Origin: Coriobacteriales bacterium
Lineage (GTDB): Bacteria; Actinomycetota; Coriobacteriia; Coriobacteriales; UBA8131
Direction: 5' to 3'
Length of the DNA: 6,277 nucleotides
Assembly (NCBI GenBank): GCA_031286245.1
Contig: JAITUO010000095.1
Coordinates: forward strand, 1-6,277
The translations under genes and the position numbers were made by a program. Shown one piece after another: positions 1 to 4,915 of the stretch. The notes under the pieces are model-generated. The model did no database searches. It was not told where the DNA came from and saw only the letters and a list, made by a program, of their open reading frames with translations. The first letter of the stretch is position 1, and each line of letters begins with the position of its first letter.

Positions 1-1
1 G

Positions 2-463
2 ATTTCGAGCAACTTTGCTGCGGAGGTATTGTATGCAGCCGACCCTAAACTACCTTGCGTCGTTCCGAAAGACGAGGGACGAATGACTGGGCCTTTTCGT
101 TGGGGATCCTCATCCGGCACGCGCTACTTCTTCGATACTTTTCAAAATGAATACGAAGTCTATCCTGTCAGCGATGGTCAGAGCATCTCAGTGACATTTA
201 GTCAAAATGTAGATTTGGACTTTCGCTTTTACCTGTTCACCAACATGAATCCGCAGGAGTCGGCTACTGGCGAGTTGTATACCAACGTATTTGTCCGCAA
301 TAAGAAAAGTCTGACCTTTGATATCGACCTTGACTTATCCACATATCAAAAAGGTCAACCGATCACAATGATCGGTATGTTCGTGCCGCTGGTAGACTTC
401 TCCACAGAAAATGGAACTGACCTCATGCATAGTGTCATCATTTATAAACTGATCGTAGAGTAA
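2..463 (+). CDS. 3' end of an unrecognised protein gene (5' truncated by the window)
   Basis: The reading frame is open from the first bases of the window to a TAA at 461-463, so the true start lies upstream; a TTG at 29 is in frame but has no reason to be the start. About 153 residues are visible. They are rich in aromatic residues and alternating polar/hydrophobic stretches (for example YFFDTFQNEYEVYPV and FRFYLFTNM), which suggests a beta-sandwich domain. No membrane segment, signal peptide or catalytic motif is visible in this part. The next gene begins 33 bases downstream with its own strong ribosome binding site and no obvious terminator between, so the two may be co-transcribed. I do not recognise the family. 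Confidence 0.7.
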   Translation: MSSNFAAEVLYAADPKLPCVVPKDEGRMTGPFRWGSSSGTRYFFDTFQNEYEVYPVSDGQSISVTFSQNVDLDFRFYLFTNMNPQESATGELYTNVFVRNKKSLTFDIDLDLSTYQKGQPITMIGMFVPLVDFSTENGTDLMHSVIIYKLIVE

Positions 464-496
464 ACCAGTATTAACTGAATCATCAGGAGGTGACTC

Positions 497-1042
497 ATGG
501 ACACAGATGAAAAACGTGAGCTGATAGGATCAATCAGTAAAATGAAGAAACAATGCGGGCGCATCAGAACCTATTGTCAAGTTTCGATGGTGATGCTTGT
601 TCTCTCTGTTTTCTTTCTTTATTTTTTCATACTATTGGTAGGACAATTCAACCTTCCAGTTGAGATCGGAGTAAGCGAGATAATCGATTTGGTTTTATCC
701 GTAGCTTTATGCAGTACACTGCTTTACACTATCTTTCGCATCTTTGCCGATGCTGCAGTATCTGCGACACCATTTACACTTAAGCAGGCTGGCAGGTTTC
801 GTACTATCGGCTGGTTAATCATCATTTACTCTATCCTGGACTTCGCGAAAGCCCTTATTGTTTATATACTTGCATTTCGCGACTATATCGACTTTTTTTA
901 TTATCATCCCAATGATCCGGTTCCGCTAATGACTTTAAACACGAATATATATGTTTTGCTGGCTGGCGTAGTCTGTTTGGGTTTGGCCTATATTTTCCGC
1001 TATGGCGTGCTATTGCAGCAGCTCAGTGATGACACTCTGTGA
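497..1042 (+). CDS. DUF2975-like four-helix membrane protein
   Basis: This encodes 181 residues. AGGAGG at 485-490 sits six bases before the ATG, fixing the start. Four hydrophobic segments are visible at about residues 27-49, 60-82, 103-127 and 150-168. A short charged N-terminus precedes them, and a PFT motif near residue 92 follows helix 2. The C-terminus, FRYGVLLQQLSDDTL, is the pattern I associate with DUF2975. Members of that family are integral membrane proteins of unknown function, commonly encoded directly before a small Xre regulator, exactly as here (9 bases to the next gene). By inference the two proteins act together, perhaps with the membrane protein sensing something and the regulator responding. 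The assignment rests on topology, the tail motif and context. Confidence 0.75.
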   Translation: MDTDEKRELIGSISKMKKQCGRIRTYCQVSMVMLVLSVFFLYFFILLVGQFNLPVEIGVSEIIDLVLSVALCSTLLYTIFRIFADAAVSATPFTLKQAGRFRTIGWLIIIYSILDFAKALIVYILAFRDYIDFFYYHPNDPVPLMTLNTNIYVLLAGVVCLGLAYIFRYGVLLQQLSDDTL

Positions 1043-1051
1043 GGAATCAGG

Positions 1052-1291
1052 ATGCCGATAATCATCAGGTTAGACCGCATGTTAGTCGAACGGAAAATGT
1101 CCCAGGTCGATTTGGCGGACAAAATCGACATCGCTCCCATGAACCTGTCCCGGATCAAGACCGGGAAGATCAGAGCGATCAGGCTCTCTACACTGGAAAG
1201 GTTATGTGAGGAGCTGCGTTGTCAGCCGGGAGACCTGCTGGAGTACATGACCTCAGAGGAAGCAGCAGAGCTGGGCTTTGATGTGGAGTAG
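1052..1291 (+). CDS. small Xre/Cro-type helix-turn-helix regulator
   Basis: This 79-residue protein is almost entirely one DNA-binding domain. The helix-turn-helix covers about residues 7-60: LVERKMSQVDLADKI is the first part, followed by the recognition-helix region APMNLSRIKTGK and the closing helix LSTLERLCEELRCQPGDLLEY. This is the short Xre type that typically partners DUF2975 membrane proteins. It is presumably a cytoplasmic transcription regulator, perhaps of its own operon. The ribosome binding site GTGAGGA overlaps the stop codon of the membrane-protein gene, so translation is probably coupled. By eye the second half of the gene is more GC-rich than the DNA to its right. No operator could be identified. 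Confidence 0.9.
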   Translation: MPIIIRLDRMLVERKMSQVDLADKIDIAPMNLSRIKTGKIRAIRLSTLERLCEELRCQPGDLLEYMTSEEAAELGFDVE

Positions 1292-1339
1292 GGTATTAAT
1301 GTGGAGAAACCCGGGGGATTTGTAGCTGTATATTCTACT

Positions 1340-1362
1340 AATACATGCGTATTGTTTTATTT
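1340..1362 (+). terminator. weak candidate terminator after the Xre gene
   Basis: AATAC-ATGC-GTATT forms a 5-bp stem followed by the T-rich run GTTTTATTT. The stem is short and AT-rich, so this is a weak candidate. It lies in the right place, about 50 bases past the Xre stop and before the convergent operon. Confidence 0.25.
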
Positions 1363-1392
1363 CCCTGTCTCCGACTTGTTAGTATATTTACT

Positions 1393-1545
1393 CTACTCAA
1401 TAATGCTCTCTCTTATTTCCGCATGGCTGGAAAAACCTTTGACAGTACCAGCCTCAATCCCTTCTATTAGAGCAGCGATTTCTTCCTCTTCTTTTTCATC
1501 GATTGGGTAATCGACATATATGTTTTCCATTTCAGCTTCAGTCAT
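1393..1545 (-). CDS. 50-residue acidic protein, third gene of the hicAB operon
   Basis: The gene runs from ATG (1545-1543) to TAG (1395-1393). Its ribosome binding site TGAGGAG contains the stop codon of hicB, 12 bases upstream, so it is clearly part of the hicAB operon. The protein is very acidic in the middle (DEKEEEEIAALIEGIEAG) and ends in KGFSSHAEIRESIIE. That arrangement recalls the short C-terminal segments of RelB/Phd-type antitoxins, which wrap a toxin, but I cannot assign a family. No toxin-like gene follows it. It could be a remnant antitoxin, an accessory subunit of the HicAB complex, or an unrelated passenger. A second in-frame ATG lies five codons in. Confidence 0.6.
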   Translation of the reverse strand: MTEAEMENIYVDYPIDEKEEEEIAALIEGIEAGTVKGFSSHAEIRESIIE

Positions 1546-1557
1546 AAAAACAGCTCC

Positions 1558-1923
1558 TCAACGTAACACAGCTCTTTCAATCGCAGAATTAAGATAGGAG
1601 TTCAATGAAACGCCTTCCAGTGCAGCTTTTTGCGCTACTTGTTGATGAAGACTTCGAGGCATCCGAAGTGTTACACGCCCGTTGTAACCAACACGTTGGT
1701 TGAAAGCTATATCAGGACTTGGTATGTGGATGCCCTTGGCTTTTGCATACGCAAACCACTCTTTTTTCGCATCTTCTAAATCAGCAACAGCTTCTTCAGG
1801 AGTTGCACCTAGAGACTCAACAGCTGGGATATCAATCAGAAATGCTCTATATCCTGTAAAGTCACAATCACTGTATGGAGTAATTGCCAATGGGTATTCG
1901 TTTGTTTTCTCACTCATACTCAT
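1558..1923 (-). CDS. hicB: HicB-family antitoxin
   Basis: This encodes 121 residues. The N-terminal half has the partial RNase H-like HicB fold: YRAFLIDIPAVESLGATPEE followed by AVADLEDAKKEWFAYAKAKG and the IPSP turn. The C-terminal half is a ribbon-helix-helix DNA-binding domain, with the strand GRVTLRMPRSLH and helices through SLNSYLNSAIERAV. HicB proteins neutralise HicA by direct binding and repress the operon. I chose the ATG at 1923 because AAGGAG lies ten bases upstream; an alternative ATG is two codons further in. The start overlaps the end of hicA by 14 bases, consistent with translational coupling. The frame remains open further upstream inside hicA, but no ribosome binding site supports a longer protein. 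Confidence 0.88.
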   Translation of the reverse strand: MSMSEKTNEYPLAITPYSDCDFTGYRAFLIDIPAVESLGATPEEAVADLEDAKKEWFAYAKAKGIHIPSPDIAFNQRVGYNGRVTLRMPRSLHQQVAQKAALEGVSLNSYLNSAIERAVLR

Positions 1924-2221
1924 GTTTATCAGTCTCCTTGCTATCTGCACTATTTGTCTCTTCAACTTGCCTTACTCGGTCAATCCAAACAATCGCTCGC
2001 CTCACATAAACTGGTAGTACTGTCGGCTTGTGCATTGGGATACTATTCGGTTCCATGGTGCCAATGATATTATCATCAGGATGCGATACTGAGTAGTGAC
2101 TACCTCCTGAATAGTTCTTTACCTCAAATCCAAATGATTCCAATAAGTTAACAAGTTTTTCAAAACTAACAGAGCTTGGGTTATTACGGATCTTCTCTAG
2201 AAGCTTTTCCTGCTTCGTCAC
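1910..2221 (-). CDS. hicA: HicA-family mRNA interferase toxin
   Basis: This encodes 103 residues. The HicA signature is visible: an N-terminal helix (SFEKLVNLLESFGFEV), the catalytic-histidine region YSGGSHYSVSHP with His42, and a closing segment IPMHKPTVLPVYVRRAIVWI. HicA toxins are small double-stranded-RNA-binding-like ribonucleases that cleave mRNA when HicB is lost. HicA is usually about 60-80 residues; this copy carries an extra charged tail of about 20 residues that overlaps the start of hicB. The start is GTG at 2221, after TTGGAG at a short 4-base spacing. A stop codon lies 13 codons upstream in frame, and no other standard start codon lies between. The key residues are intact, so the toxin is probably functional. 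Confidence 0.88.
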   Translation of the reverse strand: MTKQEKLLEKIRNNPSSVSFEKLVNLLESFGFEVKNYSGGSHYSVSHPDDNIIGTMEPNSIPMHKPTVLPVYVRRAIVWIDRVRQVEETNSADSKETDKHEYE

Positions 2222-2235
2222 AATACTCCAATCAA

Positions 2236-2260
2236 TGACACTGGATACGGTGTCATATTA
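2236..2260 (-). promoter_or_regulatory. candidate hicAB promoter and HicB operator
   Basis: TGACAC (2236-2241) and GTGTCA (2250-2255) form a perfect 6-bp inverted repeat with an 8-base spacer, 14 bases upstream of the hicA start. A -10-like TAATAT reads on the minus strand at 2260-2255 and abuts the repeat; the -35 region is poor. HicB proteins with ribbon-helix-helix domains repress by binding inverted repeats at their promoter, so this is the natural candidate operator. Confidence 0.45.
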
Positions 2261-2372
2261 CACAATTTCAAGAGACACTACAACCATAGCAGTTATTTTC
2301 ATTAGCCCAGGCACTGAGAAAGGAGTACAATGTGATCGAAAAAATGTTCGAGTAGAAAAAGAGGTGACTCAA

Positions 2373-2483
2373 ATGGAAAACCGACTTGGCAAAAACAGGA
2401 AATCTCCCAGTAACGAAGGTAAGTACATCGAAGCTTACAAAGCTATGAACCGTCAGCAAAAAAAGCTGATGGTATGGGCATAG
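2373..2483 (+). CDS. possible 36-residue basic peptide
   Basis: An ATG at 2373 follows GAGGTG at good spacing and opens 36 codons ending in TAG. The product is Lys/Arg-rich (for example GKNRKSPSNEGKYIEAY) and resembles no family I know. A 7-codon GTG frame (2332-2355) with its own AGGAG lies just upstream and could be a leader. Near its end the gene carries A AAA AAG in frame at 2459-2465. This heptamer is the dnaX-type -1 frameshift site, and a -1 slip there enters the next feature. It may instead be the surviving 5' part of a degraded gene. Confidence 0.3.
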   Translation: MENRLGKNRKSPSNEGKYIEAYKAMNRQQKKLMVWA

Positions 2484-2572
2484 CTGCAGTGACTTCGAAA
2501 GATGGAGTTAAAGGGCATGGTCTATTACAGCTGAACTCAATCGTAGCCATGATGAAGGTTATCATCGGGTGA
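2465..2572 (+). pseudogene. fragment resembling the last ATP-binding box of a GHKL sensor kinase
   Basis: In this frame TSKDGVKGHGLLQLNSI is followed by VAMMK. It resembles the G2 box (TSK...GHGLGL.SI...K) of the HATPase domain in AgrC/LytS-like histidine kinases, with two extra residues between GHGL and LNSI. Nothing else of a kinase is visible: there is no N box, membrane part or start codon with a ribosome binding site. The frame stops soon after at TGA, and a neighbouring frame continues for about 30 codons as HRVKDFIPDSKLRK. This suggests a broken gene end. Assignment from this short match is tentative. Confidence 0.35.
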
Positions 2573-2607
2573 AAGATTTCATCCCTGATTCTAAACTACG
2601 GAAATAA

Positions 2608-3111
2608 CTACTCCTCTTCTTCAAACCCTGAATCACTATCGAAGCCTAGGTTGGTTGCGTTCTCATTAATCGTCCGTATTTCGTTTTCTGTGAAGCCATC
2701 CAACTTAGCAGCTTTGATTTCAAGAGACAACTCCAGTTTTGCGCCATACCCAATCAAGCGGTCCAGAACTCCGCGACCGATTTTTGCAATTTCACCTGCA
2801 TAGAGGTTTGAGTTGATCTTCACTGCTCCGAAGTAACTGGTTGGACCGGCCAAAGCCAATTGTTCAATCGTATCAACAGAACCAGAATCATCTACATCAT
2901 CAAGCAGCCTACCTGGTTCTGTATCGCTAGGCTCACCGAACTCCACATCGATCGGTGGTTTCGCTGCTTCTTTCTCTTGCCTACGTTGCGCTAACGCAGT
3001 GTCCCAATCAACCAGTAAGATACCATCACTTGCAAAAAGCATCGCATTTGCATCAAAATGAAGTATTCGAGAAGAGTCCACATATCTGGACACTAAATCG
3101 CATACTTTTCG
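2608..3111 (-). pseudogene. C-terminal remnant of a DUF499-type ATPase
   Basis: The open frame covers about 168 residues with no convincing start: the first possible one is a GTG at 3093 without a good ribosome binding site, and a TAG lies just upstream at 3114. The visible protein matches, from memory, the end of the large (about 1,000-residue) DUF499 ATPases. It has a GILLVDWDTALAQ segment, then a charged linker, then YFGAVKINSNLYAGEIAKI, ELSLEIKAAKLDGF and the close RTINENATNLGFDSDSGFEEEE. DUF499 proteins occur with DUF1156-type DNA methyltransferases and helicases in anti-phage islands. The Walker motifs and all partner genes are missing, so this is a leftover of a deleted defence locus rather than a working enzyme. 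Confidence 0.6.
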
Positions 3112-3130
3112 CTACTTCTAACTACCATTG

Positions 3131-3320
3131 TCATATAAACATTTTATTCAAGACTTGATCGTCTGGCTCCAGTTTCCTCAGATATCGTTGATGATTGCAA
3201 ATATCCTGGTAGCCAAGGTTACATACTTCATGTACTCCCGAATGAAACCTCTCAAAACATAGAGACTCGGGGATTGCTGTAGACCTTGATTGATTAGCAA
3301 AAAATACCACATGAAGAGGT
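3131..3320 (-). pseudogene. frameshifted relic of a Trm9-like methyltransferase paralogue
   Basis: DNA at 3149-3249 aligns by eye with about 5120-5212 inside the intact methyltransferase gene on the same strand, at roughly two-thirds identity. A core around CAATATCTGAGG / CGATATCTGAGG is much closer. Codons line up from a shared ATG-AA(A/G): relic EYMKYVTLATRIFA matches QFMKDQTIAIRTLA, then after a one-base deletion HQRYLRKLEPDDQ matches HHQYLRLLRLENQ. Differences concentrate at degenerate positions, as expected for once-coding DNA. Further upstream the match weakens (LHVVFF against HHVPTF, then LINQ against LITQ), with another frame change. Roughly residues 130-195 of the 256-residue enzyme are represented; the SAM-binding half is gone. 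Confidence 0.6.
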
Positions 3321-3389
3321 ACAATTGACCATTGAGAATCTTTAGGAAGCATAGAAACGATTTGAGAAAATACCTGTTAGGACAACAAG

Positions 3390-3620
3390 ATGCCGAAAGT
3401 GATTGACCAACTGAGCACTCATGGATGCCTTTCTCTTAGGATCGATACAGATGTTCCGTTTCGTGGCTGGGTACCTGTAATGATAGATGGAGTAAAGCAC
3501 GAGCAGGTGCCAGCATTTCATGTCGGTAAAGACTGCCTCATAATTATGGATAATGGGAATAACTACATAGGCTCTGAGGTCGAGTTTATAGATCCTAGGA
3601 TGAAACAAGACCAAGCTTGA
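3390..3620 (+). CDS. 76-residue repeated-family protein, copy 1
   Basis: This is the first of three paralogues in the window and the most divergent. The shared skeleton is MPK-IDQ at the start, then DT--P---W-PV-I-GV, VP, and a closing G-N-IG-EVEF. The pattern of short alternating strands suggests a compact all-beta cytoplasmic domain; there is no signal peptide or membrane helix. The start ATG follows TTAGGACAACAAG, giving a plausible AGGA ribosome binding site. Copy 2 starts 54 bases after its stop with no terminator between, so the two are probably one transcript. The last residues (PRMKQDQA) differ from the other copies. I do not recognise the family and assign no function. Confidence 0.75.
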   Translation: MPKVIDQLSTHGCLSLRIDTDVPFRGWVPVMIDGVKHEQVPAFHVGKDCLIIMDNGNNYIGSEVEFIDPRMKQDQA

Positions 3621-3674
3621 TTTCAAATGTTAATGATTACCACATATTGAAAGAGTACCAGCAAGGACAGTGAG

Positions 3675-3905
3675 ATGCCAAAGAAAATTGACCAATATAG
3701 CTGCGACGGTTGCTTGATACTAACACTCGATACCAAGCTACCGGTCTATAACTGGTGGCCTGTCATCATCAATGGGGTTGAGTATAAACTTGTACCAGCC
3801 CTTGATATCGGGCTCAATAGGTTCGTCATCAAGGACACCGGTGAGAACTTGATCGGCTACGAAGTTGAGTTTACGAGCTTAACCAGGGCCCGAGACAAAG
3901 ACTAG
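3675..3905 (+). CDS. 76-residue repeated-family protein, copy 2
   Basis: This copy is very close to copy 3 in protein and DNA: YSCDG, WPVIINGVEY, RFVIKDTGEN and GYEVEFTSLTR are shared almost unchanged. Even the bases after the stop codon (CTAGCCTTCCAG) match, so the two arose by a recent duplication that included flanking DNA. Copy 1 is more distant. AAGGA lies seven bases before the ATG. A rho-independent terminator follows 33 bases past the stop, closing the copy 1-copy 2 unit. Function unknown. Confidence 0.8.
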   Translation: MPKKIDQYSCDGCLILTLDTKLPVYNWWPVIINGVEYKLVPALDIGLNRFVIKDTGENLIGYEVEFTSLTRARDKD

Positions 3906-3938
3906 CCTTCCAGCACACCAACGATCGCACCTAACCAG

Positions 3939-3962
3939 AAGCCGCCAGCGTGCGGCTTTTTA
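3939..3962 (+). terminator. rho-independent terminator after copy 2
   Basis: AAGCCGC (3939-3945), loop CAGCGT, GCGGCTT (3952-3958) and a run of T to 3961 form a GC-rich 7-bp hairpin with a U-tract. It is placed just after the second repeated-family gene on the plus strand. Confidence 0.85.
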
Positions 3963-4124
3963 TTTCCTGACGCGCCAAACACTTAGGTGCGGGAATACGC
4001 ATTTGCAGGAAAAGAGCCAGTTAAATATCTGTGCTTGGTGTATACAACCAAAGGAGACCGAAAAGTTACAGAATGTAGCCTGGCAAAGGCATCCTAGGTC
4101 TGATCCACCTAAAGGATATCCTAG

Positions 4125-4167
4125 TTATCATGGTTTTGCTGATAAACGATTATCATTGGTTGATAAT
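4125..4167. repeat. four alternating TTATCA/TGATAA elements
   Basis: TTATCA (4125-4130), TGATAA (4140-4145), TTATCA (4150-4155) and TGATAA (4161-4166) alternate in orientation within 43 bases. They form two adjacent inverted repeats; the second extends to ATTATCA/TGATAAT. They lie in the non-coding stretch 3963-4200, about 35 bases before the candidate antisense promoter. They look like a protein-binding array or paired operator. Nothing else supportable was seen in 3963-4200. Confidence 0.4.
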
Positions 4168-4200
4168 GATATGCCCATAAAACTCAGCAGTACCTGGTTC

Positions 4201-4209
4201 TGCTATACT
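4201..4209 (+). promoter_or_regulatory. extended -10 promoter facing the small peptide gene
   Basis: TGCTATACT is a perfect TGn extension followed by TATACT (one mismatch to TATAAT). No -35 box is visible, which extended -10 promoters can do without. Transcription would start near 4216 and run antisense into the 3' part of the 39-residue peptide gene. Confidence 0.4.
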
Positions 4210-4215
4210 TCGAAG

Positions 4216-4285
4216 CGCAGTGTCCGTCCAGATACCGGACACGCCGAGGTTTTGAAGCGCTAGTTTGTAGCTAGCGCTTCCTCTT
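4216..4285 (+). ncRNA. candidate antisense RNA (type I antitoxin RNA)
   Basis: An RNA from the extended -10 at 4201-4209 would carry two hairpins. The first is GTGTCCG/CGGACAC (4220-4226, 4236-4242); the second is the perfect 10-bp stem GAAGCGCTAG/CTAGCGCTTC (4254-4263, 4271-4280), followed by the weakly T-rich CTCTTATAT. It would be fully complementary to the end and 3' region of the peptide mRNA, the arrangement seen in txpA/RatA-like and Fst-like loci. The end is a guess, since the U-tract is poor. No expression evidence is available from sequence. Confidence 0.35.
4254..4280. terminator. perfect 10-bp hairpin at the end of the peptide gene
   Basis: GAAGCGCTAG (4254-4263), loop TTTGTAG, CTAGCGCTTC (4271-4280). 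The right arm overlaps the last codons and stop of the minus-strand peptide gene. Neither strand has a strong T-run after the stem: the plus strand gives CTCTTATAT and the minus strand AAAACC. It may therefore be an RNA-stabilising or antisense-pairing structure, or a weak terminator on the plus strand. Confidence 0.5.
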
Positions 4286-4390
4286 ATATCGGCGATACCG
4301 CCGTCGGATCTTCCAGCCCACCTCACAAAGTGCTACCACCGTCGCTATGATTGTAGCGATTGCAGCTGCTGCTTCAAGGTTTGCTGGCAT
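4271..4390 (-). CDS. 39-residue membrane peptide, probable type I toxin
   Basis: The gene starts at ATG (4390-4388) and stops at TAG (4273-4271). Its ribosome binding site AAAGGAGGTGA is essentially the full anti-16S complement, eight bases from the start. The product has a short N-terminus (MPANLEAA), one hydrophobic helix (AAIATIIATVVALCEVGW, about residues 8-26) and a tail of almost only Arg, Lys and Tyr (KIRRRYRRYKRKR). A single helix with a strongly basic tail is the design of Fst/TxpA/Lpt-type toxins that act at the cell membrane, though I see no direct sequence match to a named one. Structured leader and tail DNA and a facing promoter support the type I reading. A small bacteriocin- or holin-like peptide is the alternative. 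Confidence 0.65.
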   Translation of the reverse strand: MPANLEAAAAIATIIATVVALCEVGWKIRRRYRRYKRKR

Positions 4391-4398
4391 ATGTATCA

Positions 4399-4425
4399 CC
4401 TCCTTTCCGTTGAGACGTTAGGAGG
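4399..4425 (-). promoter_or_regulatory. hairpin hiding the ribosome binding site of the peptide gene
   Basis: In the mRNA, CCTCCT (from 4425-4420) can pair with AGGAGG (4404-4399), which is the Shine-Dalgarno core. Inside the loop CGT and ACG can add three more pairs around a CTCA tetraloop. This would block translation of the 39-residue peptide. The anti-SD arm shares two bases with the long-range repeat at 4424-4433, so the two structures compete. Confidence 0.5.
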
Positions 4426-4639
4426 CGTGTCCGACAACGACACCAGACAGAGATATTGTCAAACTGTATGTATTAAACAAGATCCTGCTTGTGAGACTAC
4501 CGTTTTCAGACTATAGATGTCTGGGATGGTTGTTGGTCTAAACTGACTGTTTCAAAACATCATTAGGCGAGGTAGAATTGAATATGAAGAATCTTAAGAA
4601 GCAGCTAATAGTTTTTGTAATACTTGATTGGAAAACAAG

Positions 4640-4870
4640 ATGCCAAAGATAATCGACCAGTATAGCTGCGACGGATACCTGACACTGACACTCGACACCG
4701 AACTACCGGTCTTTAACTGGAGACCTGTCATCATCAATGGGGTTGAGTATGAACAAGTGCCTACTTCTGATATCGGCTATATTAGATTTGTCATTAAAGA
4801 CACCGGTGAGAACTTCATTGGCTACGAAGTTGAGTTCACGAGCCTGACTAGGTCTCAAGAAAAAAACTAG
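4640..4870 (+). CDS. 76-residue repeated-family protein, copy 3
   Basis: This copy is closest to copy 2. I chose the ATG at 4640 because all three copies then begin MPK; a TTG at 4628 is in frame but would add four residues absent from the others. The upstream bases GGAAAACAAG give only a weak ribosome binding site. A short frame (4584-4652) with GAGG upstream overlaps this start and might supply coupled translation. The gene converges on the methyltransferase gene, 45 bases apart, with no hairpin terminator seen between. Function unknown. Confidence 0.75.
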   Translation: MPKIIDQYSCDGYLTLTLDTELPVFNWRPVIINGVEYEQVPTSDIGYIRFVIKDTGENFIGYEVEFTSLTRSQEKN

Positions 4871-4915
4871 CCTTCCAGTGCCCTGCATTTGACCTCTTGT
4901 ATACCGAAATGTAAT

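Larger units (their letters stand above)
4236..4433. repeat. 10-bp inverted repeat bracketing the peptide gene
   Basis: CGGACACGCC at 4236-4245 and GGCGTGTCCG at 4424-4433 are perfect reverse complements, one beyond the stop and one in the 5' leader of the peptide gene. An mRNA spanning both could fold its ends together, as in hok-type fold-back control. The same 3' arm can alternatively pair locally with GTGTCCG at 4220-4226. The rest of 4434-4583 shows only a 5-bp GTGTC/GACAC repeat near 4427-4443 and no gene I can support. Confidence 0.55.

Noticed and set aside
1301..1510. 69-codon plus-strand frame after the Xre gene
   Set aside because: Its second half is antisense to the 50-residue minus-strand gene, which has a good ribosome binding site and operon context.
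1700..2017. 105-codon plus-strand frame
   Set aside because: It is antisense to hicB, whose two domains are clear.
3131..3352. 73-codon minus-strand frame as an intact gene
   Set aside because: Only its end matches the methyltransferase family. The matching upstream part lies in another frame, so this is a frameshifted relic.
3342..3626. 94-codon minus-strand frame
   Set aside because: It is the reverse of copy 1 of the repeated family, which is supported by its paralogues.
4003..4263. 86-codon plus-strand frame starting at TTG
   Set aside because: No ribosome binding site, a rare start, and it spans the TTATCA array, the extended -10 and two hairpins. The protein has no family-like pattern.
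4584..4652. 22-codon frame overlapping the start of copy 3
   Set aside because: It has a GAGG 11 bases upstream and could be a leader, but it is too short and unsupported to call a gene.
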